NCBI GenBank assembly: GCA_002780705.1
Contig: PEUP01000002.1
Coordinates: forward strand, 266 to 15,303
Length of the DNA: 15,038 bases
Source of the DNA: Elusimicrobia bacterium CG03_land_8_20_14_0_80_50_18
GTDB lineage: Bacteria > CG03
Reading direction: 5' to 3'
The notes under the pieces were generated by a model. That model was not told the DNA's origin. It made no database searches and was given only the letters and a program-made list of their open reading frames with translations. Positions 6,961 through 14,867 of this stretch are shown piece by piece; position 1 is the stretch's first letter; the number at the start of each line of letters is the position of its first letter. The position numbers and the translations under genes are program-made.

Positions 6961-7959
6961 TTATTTTTTGGCTTTCAGCCAGCTCATCATCTTTCTCAAT
7001 TTCGCGCCCACCGTCTCAATCTGGAGCTCAAAGCTTTCCTTTCGCGCCTGGTTGAACACGGGACGGCCCACTCTGTTCTCAAGCAGCCATTCTTTCGCGA
7101 ATTCGCCCGAGACGATTTCCCTGAGGATTTTTTTCATCTCTTTCTTTGTGTCTTCCGTTATTATCCTCGGGCCTCTTGAATATTCGCCGTATTCTGCGGT
7201 GTCGGAAATGGAATAATTCATCCAGCCTATGCCTTTCGTGTGCATAAGATCCACGATGAGCTTGAGCTCGTGGAAACATTCAAAGTAAGCGATTTCCGGC
7301 TGGTATCCCGCCTCAACGAGCGTCTCAAATCCGGCCTTGACCAGCTCCACGACGCCGCCGCAGAGAACCACCTGCTCGCCGAAAAGATCCGTTTCAGTCT
7401 CTTCTGAAAAAGTCGTCTCCAGCGTCCCCGCCCTCGTGCCGCCTATGCCCTTTGAATAGGCCAGAGCCAGCTGTTTCGCTTTTCCGGACGCGTTCTGATG
7501 AACGGCTATAAGATTCGGCACTCCGCCGCCGGCGGCATACACGTCTCTGACGAGATGCCCGGGGCCCTTGGGAGCGACCATCACCACATCTATTGCTTTC
7601 GGAGACTTTATCTGTCCGAACCTGATGTTAAATCCGTGGGAAAAACCCAGCACCATTCCTTTTTTCAGGGTGGGCTCCACCTCCGCCTTATAAACCATTG
7701 ACTGGAGCTCGTCGGGAACAAGCATCTGCACCCAGAAAGCTTTTTTGACCGCTTCCGCGCAGGTGACAGGCTTGAAACCGTCTTTCTTCGCCTTATCAAA
7801 ATTGTCCGAACCCGGCAGATCAGCGACGATCACATTAACGCCTGAATCCCTGAGATTCTGCGCCTGGGCGTGGCCCTGCGAACCGTAGCCTATGACAGCC
7901 ACGGTTTTACCTTTCAACACCGACAACTTCGCATCTTTGTCATAATAAATCTTTGCCAT
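6961..7959 (-). CDS. ilvC: ketol-acid reductoisomerase, class I
   Basis: This enzyme converts 2-acetolactate or 2-aceto-2-hydroxybutyrate to the dihydroxy acids of valine, leucine and isoleucine synthesis, using Mg2+ and a nicotinamide cofactor. The 332-residue length is typical of class I. The Rossmann motif VIGYGSQGHAQAQNL (22-36), HGFNIRFGQI, APKGPGH, the metal-site region TDLFGEQVVLCGG, and YFECFHELKLIVDLM are present. The cofactor-specificity loop reads ADLPGSDN (46-53), unlike the usual NADPH-type loop with Arg and paired Ser. The ATG has GGAGG upstream and a strong promoter lies in the 59-bp gap before it. The acetolactate synthase genes that often precede ilvC are not here. Confidence 0.95.
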   Translation of the reverse strand: MAKIYYDKDAKLSVLKGKTVAVIGYGSQGHAQAQNLRDSGVNVIVADLPGSDNFDKAKKDGFKPVTCAEAVKKAFWVQMLVPDELQSMVYKAEVEPTLKKGMVLGFSHGFNIRFGQIKSPKAIDVVMVAPKGPGHLVRDVYAAGGGVPNLIAVHQNASGKAKQLALAYSKGIGGTRAGTLETTFSEETETDLFGEQVVLCGGVVELVKAGFETLVEAGYQPEIAYFECFHELKLIVDLMHTKGIGWMNYSISDTAEYGEYSRGPRIITEDTKKEMKKILREIVSGEFAKEWLLENRVGRPVFNQARKESFELQIETVGAKLRKMMSWLKAKK

Positions 7960-7993
7960 TTTTAAACCTCCATTTCTTTACAACTCAACCGAA

Positions 7994-8022
7994 ATATTAG
8001 CAGATTGCGCAATATTATTCAA
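7994..8022 (-). promoter_or_regulatory. sigma70-type promoter upstream of ilvC
   Basis: On the minus strand, TTGAAT (8022-8017), a 17-nt spacer and TAATAT (7999-7994), with a TGC extended -10 preceding it. The -35 overlaps the stop codon of the PabB-PabC gene. The spacer contains the perfect 10-bp palindrome ATTGCGCAAT (8004-8013), which could be an operator. Initiation would fall near 7987, about 28 nt before the ilvC ATG. This is the best promoter match I found in the window and probably starts the ilvC-psd-pssA-leu unit. Confidence 0.6.
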
Positions 8023-9746
8023 ATATCCGCGCGGTGCAAACCTATGAGAGCGTTGGAAACATAGACGGCGTCGGCCTTTTTCAGATAGTCCGGCGTCATA
8101 TTTTTTTCTTTGACTTTCCCCCGCGAGAGAAGCCAGCTCCTCACTGTGCCTCTCATAAGGCCGCATGAGACGGGAGGCGTGTATATGACGCCCTTTTTCT
8201 CCGCGTATATATTTGTGACGGCGCCTTCGGTGACAAAACCTTTTTCGTTAACGAACACGGCGTCAAAAAAACCCTTCTTCCTCACCCTTTCAAGCTCCGC
8301 GTCAAAAAGAGCCCTGCGCGTTGTCTTGTGATATAGAAATCTGTCGGAAGAATCAACCCTCTTTGGAGAGAACACGAGCTTCGGCACTTCAGGTATTTCA
8401 GACGCCCTCCGGACGCTGACCGATAAAGCCCCGTCCCCGGCGAGCAAAGCCCTGACCTTCCAGCGTCCGGCGGGAAGCGCGCGGGTCTTGCGCGCTAAAG
8501 CCGCGCGTATTTTGCGCTCATCAAAACTAAAATCAAAGTAAGCGGCGGAACTTCTCAAACGGGATAAATGCGCTCTGAGATTTTTCAGCTCACCGTCAAA
8601 GAGCATCGTTTCTATCAGGCGGAATTCCTGATATACGCCTTTGAGAAATTCGGCTTTAAGAACGCATTCGGCATATTCTTCACCCGGCTTGGAATCATAA
8701 ACGATACCGCTTCCCACACCCATTTCGGCCTTCGCGCCCCTGATGAGAACGGTCCTTATCGGCACATTGAAATCCGCCCGGCCGCCGGGCGCGAGAAAAC
8801 CTGCGGCTCCCGTATAAACATTTCTTTTTTCCGATTCAAGCCCCCTCAAGAGCTCCATGCTCCGGATCTTGGGCGCGCCCGTCACCGAGCCCGAGGGAAA
8901 AATATTTCTGATTATGCCGTAAAAATCCACGCCCCGCCGGATTTTGGCTTTAACAGTTGATGTCATCTGAAACAGCGTGTCATATTTTTCCACATGGAAC
9001 ATTTTTTCCGTCTTCACCGTGCCGGGGGAGGCAATACGGCCGAGATCATTTCTCATAAGGTCGGTTATCATCAGGTTCTCACTCCGGTTCTTCTCATCGC
9101 GGAAAAGAAAATCCGCCTGACGGCGGTCCGATTCCTCATCAAAACCGCGGCGCAGAGTGCCTTTCATGGGCTTCACACTTATGTCCCGTCCCCGTTTTGA
9201 GAAAAAAAGTTCGGGCGAAAGCGACAATATTTTCATCTCCCCGAACTTCATGTAAGCGGCATAAGGCGCGCGCTGCTTTTTTTTGAGATCTTCATAGAAA
9301 ACCCGCGCATCACCCGTGAAGGAAAACTTATATTTCAGCGTGTAATCCGCCTGATAGATATCCCCCGCGCGTATGTGTCTTTTGATTTTTTTTACCGACG
9401 ATAAATACTCGGCTTTTGAGATATTAAGCCTCAGGTTTTTTATCCTGTAATTTCCCGCCGCCGGACGAAAAACTTCTTTTGTGCGAATTTTTTTGTACAC
9501 GCCGAAAAGAGCCAGCGGAAAAGAAGATGGCTTTGTTTTTCCGAAGCATTTTTCAAGAGCGTAACCGAGTTCATAGCTTATGAAGCCCGCGACATAATAT
9601 TTTTCCGCGAGCTTTTCAAGGGATTTGAAAAAATCTTCCGCTTTGGACGGGTCTTTCAGAGCGTAAACGCCGGCGGGCTCTCTGAAATAATACGCTCTTC
9701 CCGCGCCGGAGCCGGGTAACAGCGTCTCAAAAAGGCAGTCCGTCAT
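8019..9746 (-). CDS. aminodeoxychorismate synthase component I fused to aminodeoxychorismate lyase (PabB-PabC)
   Basis: This 575-residue bifunctional protein is for p-aminobenzoate, the folate precursor. Residues 1-370 form a chorismate-binding domain with GFISYELGYALE (54-65), GDIYQADYTLKY, and the PabB diagnostic lysine K195 in PMKGTLRRG (TrpE has Ala there), then DLMRNDLGRI, NIFPSGSVTGAPK and GSGIVYDS. Residues about 372-575 form a PLP-dependent class IV aminotransferase fold (PabC), with the likely Schiff-base lysine K473 in LYHKTTRR and the EGAVTNIY motif (507-514). It would make 4-amino-4-deoxychorismate from chorismate and amine nitrogen, then eliminate pyruvate. No pabA/trpG glutaminase gene is in the window. 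The ATG overlaps the TGA of the upstream gene (ATGA). The C-terminus ends soon after SNALIGL, as in PabC. Confidence 0.92.
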   Translation of the reverse strand: MTDCLFETLLPGSGAGRAYYFREPAGVYALKDPSKAEDFFKSLEKLAEKYYVAGFISYELGYALEKCFGKTKPSSFPLALFGVYKKIRTKEVFRPAAGNYRIKNLRLNISKAEYLSSVKKIKRHIRAGDIYQADYTLKYKFSFTGDARVFYEDLKKKQRAPYAAYMKFGEMKILSLSPELFFSKRGRDISVKPMKGTLRRGFDEESDRRQADFLFRDEKNRSENLMITDLMRNDLGRIASPGTVKTEKMFHVEKYDTLFQMTSTVKAKIRRGVDFYGIIRNIFPSGSVTGAPKIRSMELLRGLESEKRNVYTGAAGFLAPGGRADFNVPIRTVLIRGAKAEMGVGSGIVYDSKPGEEYAECVLKAEFLKGVYQEFRLIETMLFDGELKNLRAHLSRLRSSAAYFDFSFDERKIRAALARKTRALPAGRWKVRALLAGDGALSVSVRRASEIPEVPKLVFSPKRVDSSDRFLYHKTTRRALFDAELERVRKKGFFDAVFVNEKGFVTEGAVTNIYAEKKGVIYTPPVSCGLMRGTVRSWLLSRGKVKEKNMTPDYLKKADAVYVSNALIGLHRADI

Positions 9747-10336
9747 ACATAGAACTTTTTCTCGGCGGCCACGCTTGTAAAAGGCCCGTGTCCGGGGAAA
9801 AGTTTGACCGAGGGAGGATAAACGAGTATCTTTTCGCGTATGGAGCGCATAAGAGTGTCAGTGTTTCCCGTCGGGAGATCCGTGCGGCCGCAGCCATCGG
9901 CGAAAACGCTGTCACCCGTGAACACACCCTCTTCCGTTTCTATGGATATGCCGCAGGATGTGTGGCCGGGCGTAAAAATTATTTTAAGCTTCACTCCGCC
10001 TTCCTCAAAAATACCGCCGTCATCCAGCCAGCCGCTCACCGCCGGGAATTCCGCGCCGACCATGTAAGAAAGGTTCACCTCCGGGCGATAACAGATATCT
10101 TTCGCGGCGCTCCCCATATAAACTTTGCAGCCGGTTTCGGCAATCAGCTCTGGAGCGCCGGCCCAGTGATCGGCGTGCGAATGCGTCAGTATCACAGACA
10201 CCCGTTTTATTTTCTTCTCATCAAGAATACTGATTACCCTCGACGCTTGCACTCCCGGATCTATAACAAAAGCTGAAGCGCCCGCATGAAGAATGTAGCA
10301 GTTTGACTGAAAACCGTCGGGCTCAATGTGTATCAT
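9743..10336 (-). CDS. metallo-beta-lactamase-fold hydrolase (glyoxalase II-like)
   Basis: This 197-residue cytoplasmic MBL-fold protein of the GloB-like hydrolase group has the full dinuclear metal set: H52, H54, D56, H57 (THSHADHW), H125 (TPGHT), D142 (FTGDSVF) and H183 (FPGHGPFT). The motif GCGRTDLPTGN is typical of small GloB-like proteins. The natural substrate is uncertain; a hydroxyacylglutathione-type or other thioester is possible. Its ATG directly follows the TGA of the lytic transglycosylase, and its own TGA overlaps the PabB-PabC ATG, so it is tightly coupled to both without an obvious functional link. Confidence 0.88.
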   Translation of the reverse strand: MIHIEPDGFQSNCYILHAGASAFVIDPGVQASRVISILDEKKIKRVSVILTHSHADHWAGAPELIAETGCKVYMGSAAKDICYRPEVNLSYMVGAEFPAVSGWLDDGGIFEEGGVKLKIIFTPGHTSCGISIETEEGVFTGDSVFADGCGRTDLPTGNTDTLMRSIREKILVYPPSVKLFPGHGPFTSVAAEKKFYV

Positions 10337-11593
10337 TCAGCGATATATTTTGAGTTTTTGGCCGGGATAGATGAGGTCGCCCCGCGCGATATGATTCCAT
10401 TGCTTGAGCTTTGTGACGGAAACTTTGTGCTTCCTGGCTATCGTTGACAGATTATCGCCCCTGCGCACCCTGTAAACAACACTCTTGTGTTCTCTCGCGC
10501 CAAGTTCCTTCGTAGAAAGATATTTGTCACTGTCATCCAACTTTGAAAATTTCTTAATAAAAGCCGCCGATTTGCCGGCGGGCAGCTTCAAAGGATAGGG
10601 AATCATGTCCGGCGGTGTGCATTGCCTTGAAACCTCGGGATTGAGCGCGATGATATCCTTCTCGCTCACACCGACGCATCTGGCCGCGAGTTTGAAATCA
10701 ACCGGGCCGTAAACTTCCACCGTGTCATATTCAAGATAATCATTCGCGCCGTCCGAAAATCCGAACACCAGAGGGTCTTTCATTATAATCGCGGCCGCGA
10801 TTATCTTCGGCACATAATCCTCGGTCTCTTTCGGGAGATACAAATCCCAGAAATTGTCCGTGCCCTGCTTTCTGACAGCCGCCGCGACCCTGTTGTGCCC
10901 GCCGTTATAAGCGGCCAGCGCAAGATACCAGTCACCGAATTTCTCACGCAGTTCCTTCAGCATTCTGGCGGCGGCCTTCGTCGATTTCACAGGGTCACGC
11001 CTTTCATCATACCAGTGATTTCTGGTCAGGCCGAAGATCGCTCCGGTGGGCTGTATAAATTGCCACAGACCCACGGCCTGGGCGCGGGAGACAGCAAAGG
11101 GATAAACCCCGCTCTCTATTATGGGAACGCAGGCAAGCTCATCCGGCAGATTCTCATCCCTCAGCACTTCCCTAAACATGCTGATATAACTTCCGCTGCG
11201 GGCCAGCCATTTTTCAAAATGGACTTTACCCGGGCCTGTGTAATAGACCAGCCATTTTTCAACCCGGTCATTGAATACAAGCGGGAAATCAGATTCCGTT
11301 TTTTTCGGATAGAGCTTGTACGAGGACTGAAGCCGTAGACGGCAGATTGAGGCTATGAGCTTATCGTAATAATCCAGCTCCTCCGACTTCATAGAGCTCC
11401 TGTCCGCCGACAGCAGTGATTTCAGGGCATAATCGCAAAGTGTGGCGGCCTGCGAATAATCTCCGGAATTATAGAACCTTTCGGCGGAATCGTGATAATG
11501 CGCCACATAGATAATGTCAAATTTCGCGCCGCGGTGTCCGGGCGCCGCGCATGCCTGAAGCAGCGCGAAACTTATAAAAAGAAACCTGGGAAT
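10337..11593 (-). CDS. MltD-like lytic transglycosylase lipoprotein with LysM domain
   Basis: This is a membrane-bound murein lytic transglycosylase that cleaves peptidoglycan to anhydro-muropeptides. From the first conventional start (GTG, 11506) the protein has 389 residues and no export signal. The same frame is open upstream and encodes a lipoprotein signal, PRFLFISFALLQAC, with lipobox Cys codon at 11551-11549. That stretch has no in-frame ATG, GTG or TTG. ATT at 11593 (after TTAGG, giving 418 residues) or ATC further upstream (about 11617, after AAGGA) must serve as start, or the true ATG was lost. The catalytic domain (about 140-260 in 418-residue numbering) has ESGVYPFAVSRAQAVGLWQF with the catalytic Glu at about 160, and LALAAYNGGHNRV. 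A C-terminal LysM (YRVRRGDNLSTIARKH to PGQKLKIYR) binds glycan. The stop abuts the next ATG. Confidence 0.88.
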   Translation of the reverse strand: MPRFLFISFALLQACAAPGHRGAKFDIIYVAHYHDSAERFYNSGDYSQAATLCDYALKSLLSADRSSMKSEELDYYDKLIASICRLRLQSSYKLYPKKTESDFPLVFNDRVEKWLVYYTGPGKVHFEKWLARSGSYISMFREVLRDENLPDELACVPIIESGVYPFAVSRAQAVGLWQFIQPTGAIFGLTRNHWYDERRDPVKSTKAAARMLKELREKFGDWYLALAAYNGGHNRVAAAVRKQGTDNFWDLYLPKETEDYVPKIIAAAIIMKDPLVFGFSDGANDYLEYDTVEVYGPVDFKLAARCVGVSEKDIIALNPEVSRQCTPPDMIPYPLKLPAGKSAAFIKKFSKLDDSDKYLSTKELGAREHKSVVYRVRRGDNLSTIARKHKVSVTKLKQWNHIARGDLIYPGQKLKIYR

Positions 11594-11601
11594 GGGAAAA
11601 C

Positions 11602-12816
11602 CTAACGTCTTGATTGTTCTATTTCCTTGATCAATACGGGCAGCACCCGAAAAAGATCAGCCACAATGCCGTAATCAGCCACCTGAAAAATAGGAGCCTG
11701 AGAATCTTTGTTGATCGCCACTATCACATCGCTCGACTGCATGCCCACAAGATGCTGTATAGCGCCGGAAATGCCGCAGGCTATGTAAAGCTTGGGACAA
11801 ACCGTGCGGCCTGTCTGGCCCACCTGATGGGAATAAGGTATCCAGCCGGCGTCAACAGCGCCGCGGGAGGCGCCAACAGCGCCGCCGAGAGTTCCGGCCA
11901 AGTTCTCTATCACTTTAAACCCTTCCTGAGAACCGACTCCCCTGCCGCCGGACACTATTATATCCGCATCGGCGATGTTCACGCGCTGAGTCACATCCTT
12001 CACAAAATCCCTGATACTCATGTTGAGTTCTATTCCGCCCGGCAGGGGAAAATCTATCACCTCGCCTTTCTTCGCCGGGTCAGCGGCAAGAGGTTTGAAA
12101 ACTTTGTGTCTGACAGTTGCCATCTGAGGCCTTGTGTTTCCCGAGAGAATTTCAGCCATGATGTTTCCGCCGAAGGCCGGCCGGGTCTGCACAAGGAAAC
12201 CGTTTGAATCTATGTCTAGCCCCGTGCAGTCCGCCGTCAAGCCGCATTTGAGACGGCCTGAAATGCGCGATGCGATGCCGCGGCCGCAAGCGGTGGCGCC
12301 GAGGAGCACGATCTCCGGCTTGTGTTCTTTGATCATGGCCGCTATGGTTTCCACAAAGGCCGTGTCATAAAAATCCTTGAATATGGCATCGTCGCATGAA
12401 ATCACCCTGTCGGCGCCGGCGCTGATGAGCTCTCCGGCCTTATCCGCTATACCGTTTCCGAGCAGAACACAGCCGAGATAGGTATTCCTTTTTTCCGCGA
12501 GCCCCCTTCCCTTTCCGAGCAATTCGAAAGTGACGCCGTGAAAATCACCCTCGGCCATTTCAGCTATAACCCACACCCCCTTGTAGAGTGTAAGGTCTTC
12601 CGAGGGTTTTTGTTCTTCTTTTTTTATGCTGATGGCTTTGAACGGGCAGGCTTCCACACAGGCCCCGCAGAGAGCGCAGGCCGAAGAGATAACGGCGATT
12701 CTTTTAAAACGGGGATGTTCTTTTTTCCTGTCCTCTATGCTTATGGCTCCGAAAGGACAGGTCTTCTCACAGATACCGCAACCGGTGCATTTTGATGAAT
12801 CCACTCTTATGTCCAT
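11602..12816 (-). CDS. etfA: electron transfer flavoprotein alpha subunit with N-terminal 2x[4Fe-4S] ferredoxin domain
   Basis: This is the FAD-binding alpha subunit of an Etf, 404 residues against about 320 for ordinary EtfA. The excess is an N-terminal ferredoxin domain with two complete C-x2-C-x2-C-x3-C-P motifs: C10, C13, C16, C20 and C47, C50, C53, C57. The rest is canonical: an N-terminal alpha/beta domain (about 78-200) and the FAD domain with SGGRGVGSQEGF, GASRGAVDAGWIPYSHQVGQTG, ACGISGAIQHLVGMQ and INKDSQAPIFQVADYGIVAD. Ferredoxin-fused EtfA is known from anaerobes, for example CarE of the Acetobacterium woodii caffeyl-CoA reductase complex. That suggests electron exchange with ferredoxin, possibly by flavin-based bifurcation. 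The ATG overlaps the etfB TAA (TAATG). Confidence 0.94.
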   Translation of the reverse strand: MDIRVDSSKCTGCGICEKTCPFGAISIEDRKKEHPRFKRIAVISSACALCGACVEACPFKAISIKKEEQKPSEDLTLYKGVWVIAEMAEGDFHGVTFELLGKGRGLAEKRNTYLGCVLLGNGIADKAGELISAGADRVISCDDAIFKDFYDTAFVETIAAMIKEHKPEIVLLGATACGRGIASRISGRLKCGLTADCTGLDIDSNGFLVQTRPAFGGNIMAEILSGNTRPQMATVRHKVFKPLAADPAKKGEVIDFPLPGGIELNMSIRDFVKDVTQRVNIADADIIVSGGRGVGSQEGFKVIENLAGTLGGAVGASRGAVDAGWIPYSHQVGQTGRTVCPKLYIACGISGAIQHLVGMQSSDVIVAINKDSQAPIFQVADYGIVADLFRVLPVLIKEIEQSRR

Positions 12817-13601
12817 TATATAAGCTGGAGCCGCTTGAGCTCTTCTCTCAGTTCCTTGGCCTGCTGTTCTATTTCACCCGAAAGTATTCTGCCCGAAGTT
12901 TTCCGGGGCGGCGCGAAAACCTTTCTCACCCATGTGGGAGAACCGGGCTGGCCTACCCTGTTCATCTCACAGGCAATGTCGGCAGCGGTCCAGACGGGAA
13001 TCTCCGCCTTCCTCGCCTTCATTTTCCCTCTCAGCGACGGCAGGCGCGGCGTGTTTATATCCTTGACGACGGTTATGAGGACCGGCAGTTTCACTTCTAT
13101 AACCTGAAAACCCGTCTCAAGCATCCTTTCCAGCGTCACAAGCCCGTCTTTAATCTCTCTTATCTTTTTCACATATGTGACGCAGGGAATGCCGAGCTCC
13201 TCGGCTATTCCGGGGCCGACTTGAGCCGTGTCGCCGTCTATCGCCTGATAGCCGCAGAGTATCATATCATACGCGCCTATTTTTTTAATGGCCCTCGCGA
13301 GAGTGTAGGATGTGGCGAGAGTGTCAGAACCTCCGAAGTTCCTGTCCGAAAGAAGCACGGAATCATCAACACCGACGGCGAGCGTCTCTTTCAGGGCCTC
13401 CGCCGCCTGAGGCGGGCCCATGCTGAGAGCCGTCACGTTGCCTCCAAGCTTTTCTTTCCAAGCCACGGCTTCTTCCACGGCATAAAGATCAAAAGGGTTT
13501 ACCACGGCTTCAACGCCTTCCCTGACCAGTGTGTTTGTCTCGGGATTTATTTTCACATCGGTCGTTCCGGGAACCTGTTTGACGCAGACAATAAAATTCA
13601 T
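12816..13601 (-). CDS. etfB: electron transfer flavoprotein beta subunit
   Basis: This is the partner of the ferredoxin-fused EtfA; it binds AMP, or FAD and NAD(H) in bifurcating forms. From the ATG at 13601 it has 261 residues and begins MNFIVCVKQVPGTTDVKIN, the family N-terminus. A TTG two codons upstream (13607) is possible. AGAGG lies within the preceding 20 nt and could serve either. Family features are NPFDLYAVEEAVAWKE, LSMGPPQAAEALKETLAVG, CGYQAIDGDTAQVGPGIAEELGIP and the beta-subunit signature region LERMLETGFQVIEVKLPVLI. It sits 13 nt after the acyl-CoA dehydrogenase stop and overlaps etfA by one base. Confidence 0.94.
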   Translation of the reverse strand: MNFIVCVKQVPGTTDVKINPETNTLVREGVEAVVNPFDLYAVEEAVAWKEKLGGNVTALSMGPPQAAEALKETLAVGVDDSVLLSDRNFGGSDTLATSYTLARAIKKIGAYDMILCGYQAIDGDTAQVGPGIAEELGIPCVTYVKKIREIKDGLVTLERMLETGFQVIEVKLPVLITVVKDINTPRLPSLRGKMKARKAEIPVWTAADIACEMNRVGQPGSPTWVRKVFAPPRKTSGRILSGEIEQQAKELREELKRLQLI

Positions 13602-13614
13602 TGACAAATCGCCT

Positions 13615-14763
13615 CTAACAATATTCTTTCAACAGAGCGTTCGCGATCTCATTTCTCTGTATCTGATTTGTGCCCTCGTATATCTGGGTTATTTTGGCGT
13701 CGCGGAAGCGGCGTTGTGTGGGATAATCTTTCATATAACCGTAACCGCCCATCACCTGTATGGCGTTGGTCGTCACTTCCATGGCGACATCAGAAGCGAA
13801 GAGTTTGCTCATAGACGCTTCCTTCTTAAAATTTTTGCTCCCGCCGTCTATCATCTTCGCCGTCTGATATATCAGAGCGCGTGCGGCTTCCGTCTTTGTC
13901 GCCATATCCGCGAGAAGATGCTGAACGGCCTGAATGGAAGATATGGGGGCTCCGAACTGTATCCTTTCTTTTGAATATCTTGCCGCGTCATCCAAAGCGC
14001 CCTGCGCGATGCCCAGAGCCTGAGCCGCCACGCCGGGGCGGGAATTGTCAAGGGTTTTGAGGGCGACTATAAAACCCATCCCCTCTCTGGCTATTAGATT
14101 TTCTTTGGGTATCCGGCAATCTGAGAAAATTATTTCTCTTGTTGATGATGACCTTATACCGAGTTTTTTTTCTTTCTTGCCGAATGAGAAACCAGCTGTG
14201 CCCTTCTCAACGATAAACGCCGAAGCGCCGCGGGACCCTTTGGAAGGATCGGTTTTGGCGATGACCGTGTAGAGATGGGCGTCGCCGCCGTTTGTTATAA
14301 AACATTTGCTGCCGTTGAGAATATAGGAATCACCGTCTTTGACCGCCGTCGTTTTCATCGCTCCTGCGTCGGAACCCGCTCCTGATTCCGTGAGGCCGAA
14401 AGCCGTGATGGTCTCACCGGAGGCTATGCCCGGAAGGAATTTCCTTTTCTGTTCTTCGCTTCCTGTCAGGAGAATAGGAAGAGTGCCCAGGCCCGTGGCG
14501 GCAAGCGCGAGGCCTATGCCTGCGTCATAACGGCAGAGCTCCTCTATGACCAGCACCTGCTCAAAAGCGCCGAAACCAAGTCCGCCGTAGGCTTCGGGAA
14601 TCGCCACGCCGCAAAGATCCGCTTTGGCAAACTCCGCATACACTTCGGTCGGGAAACGCTCGTTTTCGTCGCATTCTTCCATTACCGGCACGATTTTCTC
14701 TTTGCCGATAAGAGCCGCTATTTCAACCATCTCTTTCTGTTCCTCAGTTAAAAAATAATCCAT
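13615..14763 (-). CDS. acyl-CoA dehydrogenase (Etf-linked; butyryl-/aryl-acryloyl-CoA type possible)
   Basis: This soluble FAD enzyme interconverts acyl-CoA and 2-enoyl-CoA and exchanges electrons with the EtfBA encoded next. Its 382 residues are full length. Seen: N-terminal helical domain MDYFLTEEQKEM, FAD-site motifs AFGLTESGAGSDAGAM and FITNGG, AQALGIAQGAL, MGGYGYMKDYPTQRRFRDAKITQIYEGTNQ, and the catalytic base E363 within YEGTNQIQRNEIA, the short-chain position. Chain length and physiological direction cannot be read from sequence. With a ferredoxin-fused EtfA it may act as an enoyl-CoA reductase like butyryl-CoA dehydrogenase or the caffeyl-CoA reductase CarC. The ATG has GGAGG 7 nt upstream. 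It is the first gene of its cluster. Confidence 0.93.
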   Translation of the reverse strand: MDYFLTEEQKEMVEIAALIGKEKIVPVMEECDENERFPTEVYAEFAKADLCGVAIPEAYGGLGFGAFEQVLVIEELCRYDAGIGLALAATGLGTLPILLTGSEEQKRKFLPGIASGETITAFGLTESGAGSDAGAMKTTAVKDGDSYILNGSKCFITNGGDAHLYTVIAKTDPSKGSRGASAFIVEKGTAGFSFGKKEKKLGIRSSSTREIIFSDCRIPKENLIAREGMGFIVALKTLDNSRPGVAAQALGIAQGALDDAARYSKERIQFGAPISSIQAVQHLLADMATKTEAARALIYQTAKMIDGGSKNFKKEASMSKLFASDVAMEVTTNAIQVMGGYGYMKDYPTQRRFRDAKITQIYEGTNQIQRNEIANALLKEYC

Positions 14764-14821
14764 TTATCCTCCGTATCTCACAATGCAGAATAGGTCTCAT
14801 GACCCCGAAATCTCGCCATAC

Positions 14822-14867
14822 AGGAGGGGTCTTTGTGCCAAAGGGATTCTCCCAGAATGTCCCTCCT
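14822..14867 (-). promoter_or_regulatory. possible three-way-junction leader RNA
   Basis: On the minus strand, AGGAGGG (14867-14861) pairs with CCCTCCT (14828-14822). It encloses two 5-bp triloop hairpins, ATTCT-GGG-AGAAT (14858-14846) and CTTTG-GCA-CAAAG (14843-14831). The three linkers are each two bases long. In RNA the closing stem can extend by three more pairs through G-U wobble. It lies about 60 nt before the acyl-CoA dehydrogenase ATG. No known riboswitch class is recognised. Confidence 0.4.

Noticed and set aside
12792..13604. Plus-strand open frame of 270 codons
   Set aside because: It is antisense to almost the whole of etfB, whose protein is unambiguous; no domain is visible in the antisense frame.
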